Shown in pieces: positions 17,215-24,913 of a stretch of 64,000 nucleotides of DNA (within the stretch, counting starts at the first letter, position 1; the number at the start of each line of letters is the position of its first letter). Made by a program: the position numbers and the translations under genes. The notes under the pieces are model-generated. The model saw only the letters and a program-made list of their open reading frames with translations. It was not told where the DNA came from and made no database searches. The stretch lies in contig NZ_JASMWN010000005.1 of assembly GCF_032595355.1 (NCBI RefSeq), positions 62,001 to 126,000 of the forward strand, written 5' to 3'. This DNA comes from Sedimentitalea todarodis. GTDB taxonomy: Bacteria; Pseudomonadota; Alphaproteobacteria; Rhodobacterales; Rhodobacteraceae.

Positions 17215-17958
17215 TTACTGGAGTTCGGCCACCGGCTCCGGCCCTGGCTGCGCGATCCTCAGTGCCTCGCCCAGATCGACGCTCTTGCGGAACAATGCAC
17301 GCCCCACCAACGCCCCGGCAATATTGGGAACATAGGTCAGCCTGGCGATATCATCGACAGTGTGGACGACCCCGCTGGCGATAACCGGCGAACGCGCCTG
17401 TGCCGCCAGACCGGCAATCAGACCCAATTGCGCTTCAACCTCATCCATATCACTTTCGATATCGGTGATGATGATCCCGGCAAAGGGCGCATCGCCAAAG
17501 GCCTCGATGAATGCTCCGGGCGTCCAGGCACTGGCCGACCTCCAACCTTCGGTCATCACCTGTCCGCGCCAGACATCGACGGACAACACGATCTGGTCCG
17601 GATGGAACTTGGCCAATTCCCGCGCAAGTTGCGGATCTCGTGCCGCCAACGTCCCGATCACAATGCGACCGGCCCCCTTGTCGATCCAGTGTTCCACCAT
17701 CTCGCGGCTGTGAAACCCGCCACCCAACTGCACGGGAATGCCGGCGCTGCGAATGATCTCGTGAACCAGCTCGGCATTGTCCGCGCGTCCCTCGACCGCG
17801 TCAAAGTCAGTAAGATGCATCCAACTCGCACCGGCCTCGGCAAAGCCGTGCGCGGTTTCAACCGGATCGACATGCCAGACCATCGGCTCGTCAAGCCGGC
17901 CTTTGGCCAGCGTTACGCAGCGTCCGCCCTGCAACTCCATTGTCGGAAATATCAACAT
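17215..17958 (-). CDS. HisA-like TIM-barrel protein (divergent paralogue)
   Basis: A 247-residue (beta/alpha)8 protein related to HisA, the phosphoribosylformimino isomerase of histidine synthesis. Phosphate-binding glycines are kept (QLGGGFHS, IVIGTLAA, GALVGRALF). Active-site segments differ: the HisA first-strand Asp (P-A-x-D-L) is Glu here (PTMELQGG), and the TD-I-x-x-D-G loop reads TDIESDMDEV. It may therefore be a paralogue with another substrate. ATG 17958 is chosen because the protein then starts like HisA, with GGGGGCAAGG in front; ATG 17982 is the alternative. A canonical hisA is not in the window. Confidence 0.8.
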   Translation of the reverse strand: MLIFPTMELQGGRCVTLAKGRLDEPMVWHVDPVETAHGFAEAGASWMHLTDFDAVEGRADNAELVHEIIRSAGIPVQLGGGFHSREMVEHWIDKGAGRIVIGTLAARDPQLARELAKFHPDQIVLSVDVWRGQVMTEGWRSASAWTPGAFIEAFGDAPFAGIIITDIESDMDEVEAQLGLIAGLAAQARSPVIASGVVHTVDDIARLTYVPNIAGALVGRALFRKSVDLGEALRIAQPGPEPVAELQ

Positions 17959-18058
17959 GACCTTGCCCCCGATATTGGTCACCTGTTTCGATCACAGACT
18001 ACCACAAAGCGAGTGGCGACGTCGCTCTATTTCGGCGCTACCCGTTCTGTTTGCGGCG

Positions 18059-18598
18059 TCAGCGGGTCGCCGGCGGCCCGTTTCGGCGCAACAGGACAAT
18101 TGATTCGCCGCTGCAGTCGGTTTCCCGCATTTCTTCGTAACCCAGATGCGCCGCCAGACGCAGCGATGCGGTGCTTTCCGCTCCGACTCGTGCCACCAGC
18201 GTCCCCGGGATCACCCGGTCAAACCAGTCATGCGCCGCTTCCGCCGCTTCCCGCGCCAGCCCGCGCCCCTGGGCCTCGGGGGTGAGCATCCAGCCTGCTT
18301 CGGGAAAGGGGTCGTAATCTTCACCGTAGGCGCAGGCGCTGAAAAAGAACCCGGTCTGGCCAACCATCAGACGCGTTCCCTGCTCGATCACCGCCCATTG
18401 ACCGAACCCGGTCATTTCCCAGTGGCCGGCATTGCGAAGAAACGCTTCCCACGCCTTGCCCCGGCTCATCTGCTGACCACCGCTGTTGCGCACGGCACCA
18501 GGCGTCGCCCAGATCTGGGCAAAGCGGTTGAAATCTTCCGGTTTCATCGCGCGCAGGACGAGGCGCGATGTATTGATATTGGGAACTGAACGGATCAT
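18059..18598 (-). CDS. GNAT family N-acetyltransferase (RimJ-like)
   Basis: A 179-residue acetyltransferase. The start INTSRLVLRAMKPED is the usual N-terminus of RimJ/RimL-type GNAT proteins, and the acetyl-CoA loop is PEAQGRGLAREAA (about 109-121). The C-terminal phrase ESTASLRLAAHLGYEE is also typical. The substrate is unknown; it may be a protein N-terminus or a small amine. It lies between acpP and the HisA-like gene on the same strand but 140 bases beyond the acpP terminator. Confidence 0.88.
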   Translation of the reverse strand: MIRSVPNINTSRLVLRAMKPEDFNRFAQIWATPGAVRNSGGQQMSRGKAWEAFLRNAGHWEMTGFGQWAVIEQGTRLMVGQTGFFFSACAYGEDYDPFPEAGWMLTPEAQGRGLAREAAEAAHDWFDRVIPGTLVARVGAESTASLRLAAHLGYEEMRETDCSGESIVLLRRNGPPATR

Positions 18599-18681
18599 TG
18601 CGCCGTTTCTTGTCTGCTTGCCTCAATTCAAAGGTGTCTACAGAATCCCGGCGGACGCAAGGGCTTCGCGGCCCATCAGGC

Positions 18682-18713
18682 AAAAAAACGGCGCTTCCCG
18701 ATGGGAAACGCCG
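18682..18713 (-). terminator. Intrinsic terminator of acpP
   Basis: On the minus strand an 11-pair stem (18713-18703 with 18699-18689, one G-U pair) has a three-base loop and is followed by TTTTTTT (18688-18682). It sits just after the acpP stop. Confidence 0.85.
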
Positions 18714-18737
18714 AATCTGCAATCTGTTTGGAACGGT

Positions 18738-18971
18738 TCAGGACGCCGAGTTGATGAACTTCACTGCATCGCCGAAGGTTTGAATGGTTTCGGCCGCATC
18801 ATCCGGAATCTCGATACCGAACTCTTCTTCAAAAGCCATGACCAACTCGACGGTATCCAGGCTGTCTGCGCCCAGATCATCGATGAACGAGGCGTTTTCG
18901 GTCACCTTGTCCTCTTCAACACCCAGATGTTCTACAACGATCTTCTTCACGCGGTCTGCGACGTCGCTCAT
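18738..18971 (-). CDS. acpP: Acyl carrier protein
   Basis: The 77-residue acidic acyl carrier protein of type II fatty acid synthesis. The serine that receives phosphopantetheine is in LGADSLDTVEL (Ser about residue 37). Overall length, charge and the ending FINSAS match AcpP. It is preceded by GGAAGTAAC on the minus strand and followed by a strong terminator, as expected for a highly expressed monocistronic gene. Confidence 0.98.
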   Translation of the reverse strand: MSDVADRVKKIVVEHLGVEEDKVTENASFIDDLGADSLDTVELVMAFEEEFGIEIPDDAAETIQTFGDAVKFINSAS

Positions 18972-19312
18972 GTTACTTCCTCATTCCATTACGGGCCATC
19001 GGCCCAAGTCTGCCCTCGCCCGCTCGGGGTCGGTTGGTATCGCCCGATTGGGCGGCTCGTTCCCGGCGTTCCGGGGATGACAGTCGGACGTTGTACCGCC
19101 GCCTGTCAGGATTGCGCCGCCTATAGCACAGAGTTGCAAATAGGCAAACGCTTTCGAAAAGACCCGATCACTTCATCTTTAGGTCTAGAACCTGCCGAAA
19201 AATTGTCCTTTTTCGGAGATAAACTGTCCTCAGTCACGAAACAAGGGCCGAAGGCCTGGGGGCCGACATGAAACCCATGACCGCAGAGCACACGTCGCAA
19301 GGAGCAAGTTCA
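18972..19312. other. acpP upstream region
   Basis: A 341-base stretch between acpP (leftward) and a small plus-strand frame. It must contain the acpP promoter; a short inverted repeat GGGCC-ATC-GGCCC at 18987-19000 could be a leader hairpin. No coding signal is evident apart from the possible upstream in-frame start of the small peptide at 19268. Confidence 0.4.
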
Positions 19313-19444
19313 ATGATTCAGTTGCACGAAGCGCAAAGCCTGCTGCTCATCCTCGCCCTTCTGATCCTCAGTTATCTTGTCTTCCGCCTGCTGCGCCCCG
19401 GATCGTCGCAGACCGACAATCCGGAGAAGCTCGACAAACGCTGA
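19313..19444 (+). CDS. Small single-span membrane peptide (43 aa), function unknown
   Basis: A 43-residue frame that starts at ATG 19313 behind a good ribosome site (AAGGAGCAAGTTCA). Residues 9-24 (SLLLILALLILSYLVF) form a membrane span, followed by a positive RLLRPG and a polar tail ending EKLDKR. An in-frame ATG at 19268 would add 15 residues. It ends seven bases before the fabG stop, on the opposite strand. The topology rule (basic residues after the span) and the ribosome site argue for expression; the family is not recognised. Confidence 0.6.
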   Translation: MIQLHEAQSLLLILALLILSYLVFRLLRPGSSQTDNPEKLDKR

Positions 19445-19451
19445 CAGAGCG

Positions 19452-20189
19452 TCACAGCATCGCCATACCGCCATTCACATGCAAGGTCGCGCCGGTCACA
19501 TAACCCGCCTCGGGGCTGGCAAGATACAAGACAGCCGCCGCAATTTCTGCAGCTTCGCCCATCCGTCCAGCCGGCACCTGCCCCAGAATACCGGTTTTCT
19601 GGTCATCGGTCAGCTTGTCGGTCATGGCCGTTGTGATGAAACCTGGCGCAACCGCATTCACGGTGATGCCCCGGCTCGCCACCTCGTAGGCCAGGCTCTT
19701 GGACATGCCGACCATTCCGGCCTTTGACGCCGCGTAGTTGGCTTGCCCGGGATTGCCCGTGGCCCCCACGACCGAACTGATGTTCACGATCCGTCCCCAC
19801 CGGGATTTCATCATGCCGCGCATCACGCCCTTGCACAGCCGGAAGGTCGCCGTCAGGTTCACGTCAAGCACGCTCTGCCATTCATCGACCGACATACGCA
19901 TGAACAGGTTGTCTCGTGTGATACCGGCATTGTTGACCAGAATATCCACAGCACCCATCGCCTCGGTCGCCTGCTTGGGCAGGGCATCGACGGCCTCCGG
20001 ATCGCTCAGGTTGCACGGCAGGACATGCGCGCGCACGCCCAATTCTGCCGCCAGCGCCTCAAGCGGTTCCACCCGCGTGCCCGACAAACCGACCGTCGCC
20101 CCTGCACCATGCAATGCCCGCGCGATGCCGCCGCCAATCCCGCCTGACGCGCCGGTGATCAGCGCAGATTTTCCCGTCAGATCAAACAT
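19452..20189 (-). CDS. fabG: 3-oxoacyl-ACP reductase (FabG)
   Basis: A 245-residue short-chain reductase of fatty acid elongation that uses NADPH. The Rossmann motif is TGASGGIGGGIA, followed by NNAG (NILVNNAGITRDN), Ser in NISSVVGATG and the YxxxK pair in ANYAASKAG. The C-terminus GATLHVNGGMAML is diagnostic for FabG rather than a generic SDR. It follows fabD by 17 bases in the same direction, so the two form an operon. Confidence 0.97.
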   Translation of the reverse strand: MFDLTGKSALITGASGGIGGGIARALHGAGATVGLSGTRVEPLEALAAELGVRAHVLPCNLSDPEAVDALPKQATEAMGAVDILVNNAGITRDNLFMRMSVDEWQSVLDVNLTATFRLCKGVMRGMMKSRWGRIVNISSVVGATGNPGQANYAASKAGMVGMSKSLAYEVASRGITVNAVAPGFITTAMTDKLTDDQKTGILGQVPAGRMGEAAEIAAAVLYLASPEAGYVTGATLHVNGGMAML

Positions 20190-20206
20190 ACCGTCTTCCT
20201 TTCTGC

Positions 20207-21145
20207 TTACCCGAGGCTCTCGGCAGCTGCCTTCACATCATCCGGTGCGCCCACGGCCTTGCAGGCAATCTCGCGATTGATCTTGCGGATCATGCCGGAC
20301 AAGGCCTTGCCTGCACCGATCTCCCATGCCTCGGTCACCCCTTGCGCGCCCATGTATTCAACGCTCTCACGCCAGCGCACCGCTCCAGTCACCTGCTCAA
20401 CCAGAAGCGCCCGGATCGTATCCGCGTCGCTGACCGCTTCTGCCCGCACATTCGCCACCACTGGCACCGCCGGAGCCTGAATCGCCACATTCGCCAGCGC
20501 TTCGGCCATCACTTCGGCGGCTGGCTGCATCAGCGCACAATGAAAGGGCGCGCTCACCGGCAGCATGATCGCCCGCTTGGCTCCGCGGTCCTTGGCGATC
20601 TCCGCCGCGCGTTCCACCGCGGCCTTGGCGCCTGAGACGACAACCTGCATCGGATCATTGTCGTTCGCCGCCTGGCATACCTCGCCCTGCGCTGCCGCCT
20701 CGGCGACGTCGCGCACAGTGGCCAGATCCAGCCCAAGGATCGCGGCCATCGCGCCCTGCCCCACAGGCACCGCGTTCTGCATCGCCTGCCCGCGTGTCCG
20801 GAGCAGCTTGGCGGTATCGCCCACGCTCAACGCCCCGGCCGCTGCCAGCGCCGAATACTCTCCCAGCGAATGCCCGGCCACAAACCCGGCGGCCGTGATC
20901 GTGACCCCCTCGGCCTCCAGCGCCCGCATCGCCGCCATCGACGTCGCCATCAACGCCGGTTGCGCATTGCTCGTCAGCGTCAATTCCGCGATATCACCGT
21001 CCCAGATCAGCGCGCTCAGCTTCTCGCCCAGCGCGTCATCCACCTCGTCAAACACCGCCTGCGCCGCAGGGTACGCGGCGGCGAGCGCCTGTCCCATGCC
21101 TATGGCCTGCGCGCCCTGTCCGGGAAAAACAAATGCTCTGCTCAT
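20207..21145 (-). CDS. fabD: Malonyl-CoA:ACP transacylase (FabD)
   Basis: A 312-residue acyltransferase that loads malonyl groups onto ACP. The nucleophile lies in GHSLGEYSAL, the N-terminal glutamine loop is FPGQGAQAIGMG, and the histidine is in VSAPFHCALM. The open frame extends 65 codons upstream, but that part is low-complexity and overlaps GC-rich tandem repeats; ATG 21145 gives the standard start MSRAFVFPGQG. fabG follows 17 bases after the stop. Confidence 0.97.
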   Translation of the reverse strand: MSRAFVFPGQGAQAIGMGQALAAAYPAAQAVFDEVDDALGEKLSALIWDGDIAELTLTSNAQPALMATSMAAMRALEAEGVTITAAGFVAGHSLGEYSALAAAGALSVGDTAKLLRTRGQAMQNAVPVGQGAMAAILGLDLATVRDVAEAAAQGEVCQAANDNDPMQVVVSGAKAAVERAAEIAKDRGAKRAIMLPVSAPFHCALMQPAAEVMAEALANVAIQAPAVPVVANVRAEAVSDADTIRALLVEQVTGAVRWRESVEYMGAQGVTEAWEIGAGKALSGMIRKINREIACKAVGAPDDVKAAAESLG

Positions 21146-21219
21146 GTTATGCCTCCAACTGCCCGTCACTGGCATATCCCGCCGCGATGACAGAGGCAAC
21201 GGTGGACAATCCTGTGCAC

Positions 21220-21261
21220 CCGCGCGCGCGGCGTGTGCAGGCGCGCGCGCGGCGTGTGCAG
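21220..21261. repeat. 21-bp tandem repeat in the fabD/b561 divergent region
   Basis: Two adjacent copies of a 21-base unit (21220-21240 and 21241-21261) differ only at the first base. Each consists of alternating CG followed by GCGTGTGCAG. The repeat lies between the divergent starts of fabD and the cytochrome gene; alternating CG tracts can adopt Z-DNA or hairpins. Confidence 0.7.
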
Positions 21262-21323
21262 GGCCGCCGTTGTGCCCGCGCTCAAATTCACTATCTTTCC
21301 GAAGACCGCACGCGGAGGAAGCG

Positions 21324-22589
21324 ATGGCACTGCAAAACACCCCCGCCCGCTACGGCACAGTCAGCATGAGTTTTCACTGGCTCACCGCGTTGCTGATACT
21401 GAGCGTGATTCCCCTTGGCGTCATTGCCCATGATATGGCGCACGACCTGCGCAACCCAGAGATCACCAGCACCGAGGACGACATCCTGCGCACCGCGCTT
21501 CTGTTCTCGATGCACAAGACCACCGGCGTACTGATCTTTTTCGTGGCACTTGCCCGAATACTCTGGGCCATCACCCAGACAAAGCCCGCCCCGCTGCACC
21601 CGAAGCGCCGTCTTGAATCATTTCTGGCCGAAACCGTGCATTGGCTGCTCTATGGCTCGCTACTCCTTGTTCCTCTGACCGGCTGGATCCACCATGCCGC
21701 GACGGTCGGGTTCGCACCGATCTGGTGGCCCTTTGGCCAAAATCTGCCTTTCGTGCCCAAGGACAAGGCCATCTCCGACCTCTTTGCCACCCTCCATATG
21801 GTGCTGGAACGAGTTCTTCTGGTGTCGCTCATCCTGCATATCGCCGGCGCGCTGAAACATCAGATCATCGACCGCGATTCAACCTTGCGCCGGATGCTGC
21901 CCGGTGGCGGTGATATGGCCCCGCCCGCCACGGGCAAAGCCCACACGGCACTCCCATTTGTTGCGGCACTTGCCACCTGGGCCGCAGCACTCGGCATCGC
22001 TGCCACTCTGGGGCTGTTTACGCCGCATTCACCGCGTGCAACGCCCGCGCCCGCCCCGGAACAGTCCACCTCGACCCAGACTACCCAAGCCGAGCCAACC
22101 GGCTGGCAAGTCACCGAAGGATCGCTTGCAATCTCGATTACACAGATGGGCAGCGCCGTCTCAGGGCAGTTCGACGACTGGACTGCCGACATCACCTTTG
22201 AAGACCCCGACACGCCCGGTCCGGCCGGACGCGTCGACGTCAGCATCGCAATCCCGTCCCTCACACTGGGCAGCGTCACCCAGCAGGCGATGGGGCCGGA
22301 TTTCTTTGATGCCGAGAGATTCCCCGACGCCCGGTTCACCGCCGATATCACCAAGACCGAAACCGGCTATGTCGCTGCGGGGCCGCTCACCATTCGCGAT
22401 GTGACGATCCTCGTGACCCTGCCATTCGACCTTGAACTGGCCGGCAAGACCGCAACCATGACCGGCGCGCTGACGCTTGAACGGCTCGACTACGGAATCG
22501 GGGCCAACATGCCCGATGAGGCGTCTCTGGGCTTTGCCGTGGATGTTACCATTTCGCTCACCGCCACCCGCGCACCCGCGACCGAATGA
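21324..22589 (+). CDS. Cytochrome b561 - YceI fusion protein
   Basis: A 421-residue two-domain protein. Residues 1-185 form a cytochrome b561-type di-heme membrane domain of four spans, with histidines in FHWLTALL, FSMHKTTG, ETVHWLLY and LILHIAGALKH. A further span near 203-225 leads through a Thr/Pro/Ala linker to a periplasmic YceI-like lipocalin domain (about 258-421), which binds isoprenoid quinone-like lipids. The start at 21324 has GGAGGAAGCG before it; the longer open frame is antisense to fabD. Electron exchange between membrane quinone and the soluble domain is an inference. Confidence 0.9.
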   Translation: MALQNTPARYGTVSMSFHWLTALLILSVIPLGVIAHDMAHDLRNPEITSTEDDILRTALLFSMHKTTGVLIFFVALARILWAITQTKPAPLHPKRRLESFLAETVHWLLYGSLLLVPLTGWIHHAATVGFAPIWWPFGQNLPFVPKDKAISDLFATLHMVLERVLLVSLILHIAGALKHQIIDRDSTLRRMLPGGGDMAPPATGKAHTALPFVAALATWAAALGIAATLGLFTPHSPRATPAPAPEQSTSTQTTQAEPTGWQVTEGSLAISITQMGSAVSGQFDDWTADITFEDPDTPGPAGRVDVSIAIPSLTLGSVTQQAMGPDFFDAERFPDARFTADITKTETGYVAAGPLTIRDVTILVTLPFDLELAGKTATMTGALTLERLDYGIGANMPDEASLGFAVDVTISLTATRAPATE

Positions 22590-22682
22590 TCAGGGGCACC
22601 GGGTCAAACCCGAAGATCGCTGCGCTCGCGTCTCCCGACGGGGGGCACGGTTCACCTCTTCCATCGCCAAGAGAGCAGCACC

Positions 22683-23273
22683 CTACTGCGCTCTGAGTTC
22701 TGAATTGATCACGATCCGGATCTCATCTGAACCCATCGGCACAAAGGCGCCCATGTTCCACTCTGACCGTTTGATCGTCGCGACCGCAGTCACGCCAAGC
22801 CAGGTGCCCGCAAAATACTTGAAATACTTGCCGACCGGATGTTCGCCCACATTGTGAACTGTGACATCGAACTCGGCCTCCCTGGTCACGTCCTTGATTG
22901 TCAGATCGCCTTTGACCTTCAACTGCGTTGGTCCGACCTGCTGAAAAGAGGTCGAGTTGAAACTGACGAGGGGAAAGTTCGCCACGTCAAAGAACGTATC
23001 GCTCCACAGATCACTGTTGAACCGTTCGACCCCGGTTTCCATGCTGCTGACCGGGATCGCAAAAAATGCCGTCGAACTCGGCACAGAATCAAGCGAGAAA
23101 TTGAGGGACCCGTCAACCTCGGTAAACTCAAGCGACTGCTCGGAAAACCCCGCGTGATCCCAATAGACCCGCACCTCTGTGTGCTCCGGATCCACCATCC
23201 AGGTTTCTGCCTGCGCTGCAGAAGCCAACGCAAATGCGGCCAACAATCCTGCTGCAATCGTTTTCCTGCTCAT
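22683..23273 (-). CDS. Secreted YceI family protein
   Basis: A 196-residue YceI protein with a signal peptide (AAGLLAAFALASAAQAET, cut after AQA). The mature part starts WMVDPEHTEVRVYWDHAGFSE, the typical YceI first strands; YceI beta-barrels carry polyisoprenoid lipids in the periplasm. It is convergent with the b561-YceI fusion and lies 123 bases downstream of a second YceI gene on the same strand. Ligand and partner are not known; the neighbouring cytochrome suggests a quinone. Confidence 0.93.
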   Translation of the reverse strand: MSRKTIAAGLLAAFALASAAQAETWMVDPEHTEVRVYWDHAGFSEQSLEFTEVDGSLNFSLDSVPSSTAFFAIPVSSMETGVERFNSDLWSDTFFDVANFPLVSFNSTSFQQVGPTQLKVKGDLTIKDVTREAEFDVTVHNVGEHPVGKYFKYFAGTWLGVTAVATIKRSEWNMGAFVPMGSDEIRIVINSELRAQ

Positions 23274-23396
23274 CTATCCCTCCAGACAAATTCAGCCGTC
23301 CTATCTCAGTAAGGTTGCTCTGATGGCGCTCAAGGAACAAGACCGAAGAGCGAAAAAATCCGCAGGCCCAAATCGGGCCCACGGAGATCTGGCCGA

Positions 23397-23984
23397 TCAG
23401 CCTGCGTTGCCGTCCGCTGCCTTTTGAGCCTCGACCGAGATCTTCAACTCGACTTCATCGCTCACAAAGGGCGCAAACTTGCCGAGGTTGTAATCGGATC
23501 GGATCAGCTGCGTCGTCGCGTCAAACCCGGCCCAGGGGGTGTTGGCCATCGGATGCATCCCCGCCTGATTCAGCTTGGCGTCCAGAACAATCTCTTTGGT
23601 CACCCCGTTCAGCGTGAGGTCCCCGGTGATCAGCGCGGTGTTCTCTCCGGTCACTTCGATGCCGGTGGACGCAAATGTGACCATTTCCGCATCAGAGGCA
23701 TCAAAGAAGTCCGGCGACATGAAGTGCTTGAAGCGGTCTTCCCAGCCGGTCAACATCGAGGTGACGGGCATCGACACTTCGACACTCGACGCTTCCGGCG
23801 TCTCGGTGTCAAAGCTGATCTTGCCCTCAAAGCCCGAGAACATGCCCCAGGTCGTGGAATAGCCAAGGTGATTGTAGCTGAACAGCACCTGGCTGTGGCT
23901 GGGATCCAGGGTGTAGGTTTCTGGCTCAGCAGCAGCCGTCGTCGCAACGAGGCCAAGGGCGGCAGCAATTAGGATGGGTCTCAT
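23397..23984 (-). CDS. Secreted YceI family protein
   Basis: A 195-residue YceI protein. Signal peptide MRPILIAAALGLVATTAAAE; the mature chain starts PETYTLDPSHSQVLFSYNHLGYS, closer to the classical YceI consensus (Y-x-L-D-P-x-H-S) than its neighbour. Further family phrases are GDLTLNGVTKEIVLD and PWAGFDATTQLIRSDYNLG. It is upstream of the second YceI gene and probably cotranscribed with it. Confidence 0.94.
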   Translation of the reverse strand: MRPILIAAALGLVATTAAAEPETYTLDPSHSQVLFSYNHLGYSTTWGMFSGFEGKISFDTETPEASSVEVSMPVTSMLTGWEDRFKHFMSPDFFDASDAEMVTFASTGIEVTGENTALITGDLTLNGVTKEIVLDAKLNQAGMHPMANTPWAGFDATTQLIRSDYNLGKFAPFVSDEVELKISVEAQKAADGNAG

Positions 23985-24291
23985 GTTCTCATGTTCCTCT
24001 CGGGGATCAGGGGGTCATTCACCCACGACATCTAGGGGTTTGGACGCGGAACCCAACTCGGGAAATCTCCACAGGAGCTGTGAGCAGATGAACAGTGCCA
24101 CACCGGTTTGTCACTTGGCGTGAAACACCTTTGAAACAGCGGATCATCCCGGACTTGCCCTGAATGGAGATCCGTGTATACGGAGCGCTCCTTTCGCAAC
24201 AATCTGAACCGCGCAGTCTCTCGTGGCGGGGCCGCGAAAGGACATTGGCCCCACCTTTGAAATGCGCCTTGAAACAAGAACAGGAGTCCAC
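23985..24291. other. Divergent region between YceI and rpsF
   Basis: A 307-base region holding the promoters of a leftward YceI gene and the rightward ribosomal operon. Apart from the promoter candidate described separately I see no gene; the minus-strand frame that crosses it is not supported. Confidence 0.5.
24155..24182 (+). promoter_or_regulatory. Candidate promoter of the rpsF operon
   Basis: TTGCCC (24155-24160), a 16-base spacer and TATACG (24177-24182), about 100 bases before rpsF. Spacing fits a housekeeping promoter; the -35 box is moderate. Confidence 0.45.
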
Positions 24292-24645
24292 ATGCCACTC
24301 TATGAGCATGTCATGATTGCGCGTCAGGATTTGTCCAACACGCAAGCTGAAGGCCTTATCGAACATTTTGGAGCCGTGCTGTCCGACAACGGCGGCGCGC
24401 TAGTCGACCAGGAATACTGGGGCGTCAAGACCATGGCCTACAAGATCAACAAGAACCGCAAGGGCCATTATGCCTTCCTGCGCACCGATGCACCGGCACC
24501 GGCCGTACAGGAAATGGAACGCCTGATGCGTCTGCACGATGACGTGATGCGGGTTCTGACCATCAAGGTCGACGCGCACAAAGAAGGCCCGTCGGTCCAG
24601 ATGCAGAAACGCGACGAACGCGACAACCGTCGCGAGCGCCGTTGA
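24292..24645 (+). CDS. rpsF: 30S ribosomal protein S6
   Basis: A 117-residue S6 protein: MPLYEHVMIARQDLS at the start, the conserved GVKTMAYKINKNRKGHY segment and a basic tail. The frame is open 23 codons upstream, but ATG 24292 follows AGGAGTCCAC and gives the family N-terminus. First gene of the rpsF-rpsR-rplI operon. Confidence 0.98.
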   Translation: MPLYEHVMIARQDLSNTQAEGLIEHFGAVLSDNGGALVDQEYWGVKTMAYKINKNRKGHYAFLRTDAPAPAVQEMERLMRLHDDVMRVLTIKVDAHKEGPSVQMQKRDERDNRRERR

Positions 24646-24674
24646 TCATTAGCTTGAGAAAAGGACTGTAAATC

Positions 24675-24902
24675 ATGGCAGCCAAACCATTTTTCCGCCG
24701 CCGCAAAGTCTGCCCCTTCTCGGGCGACAACGCACCGGCCATCGACTACAAAGACACACGTCTGCTGCAGCGCTATATCAGCGAACGCGGCAAGATCGTT
24801 CCGTCCCGTATCACCGCCGTATCGGCCAAGAAGCAACGCGAGCTGTCCCGCGCCATCAAGCGCGCACGCTTCCTCGCCCTCTTGCCCTACGCCGTCAAGT
24901 AA
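24675..24902 (+). CDS. rpsR: 30S ribosomal protein S18
   Basis: A 75-residue S18 protein, with FFRRRKVCPFSG at the N-terminus and the basic core KKQRELSRAIKRARFLALLP. It follows rpsF by 29 bases and precedes rplI by 11. In the ribosome it pairs with S6 on the platform of the small subunit. Confidence 0.98.
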   Translation: MAAKPFFRRRKVCPFSGDNAPAIDYKDTRLLQRYISERGKIVPSRITAVSAKKQRELSRAIKRARFLALLPYAVK

Positions 24903-24913
24903 GGAGAAAGCAC

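Noticed and set aside
20565..21323. Long upstream extension of the cytochrome b561-YceI frame
   Set aside because: It is antisense to fabD, starts inside that gene and lacks a ribosome site; ATG 21324 with GGAGGAAGCG is the supported start.
24019..24366. Minus-strand frame across the rpsF upstream region
   Set aside because: Crosses the likely rpsF promoter and the start of rpsF, no ribosome site or motif.
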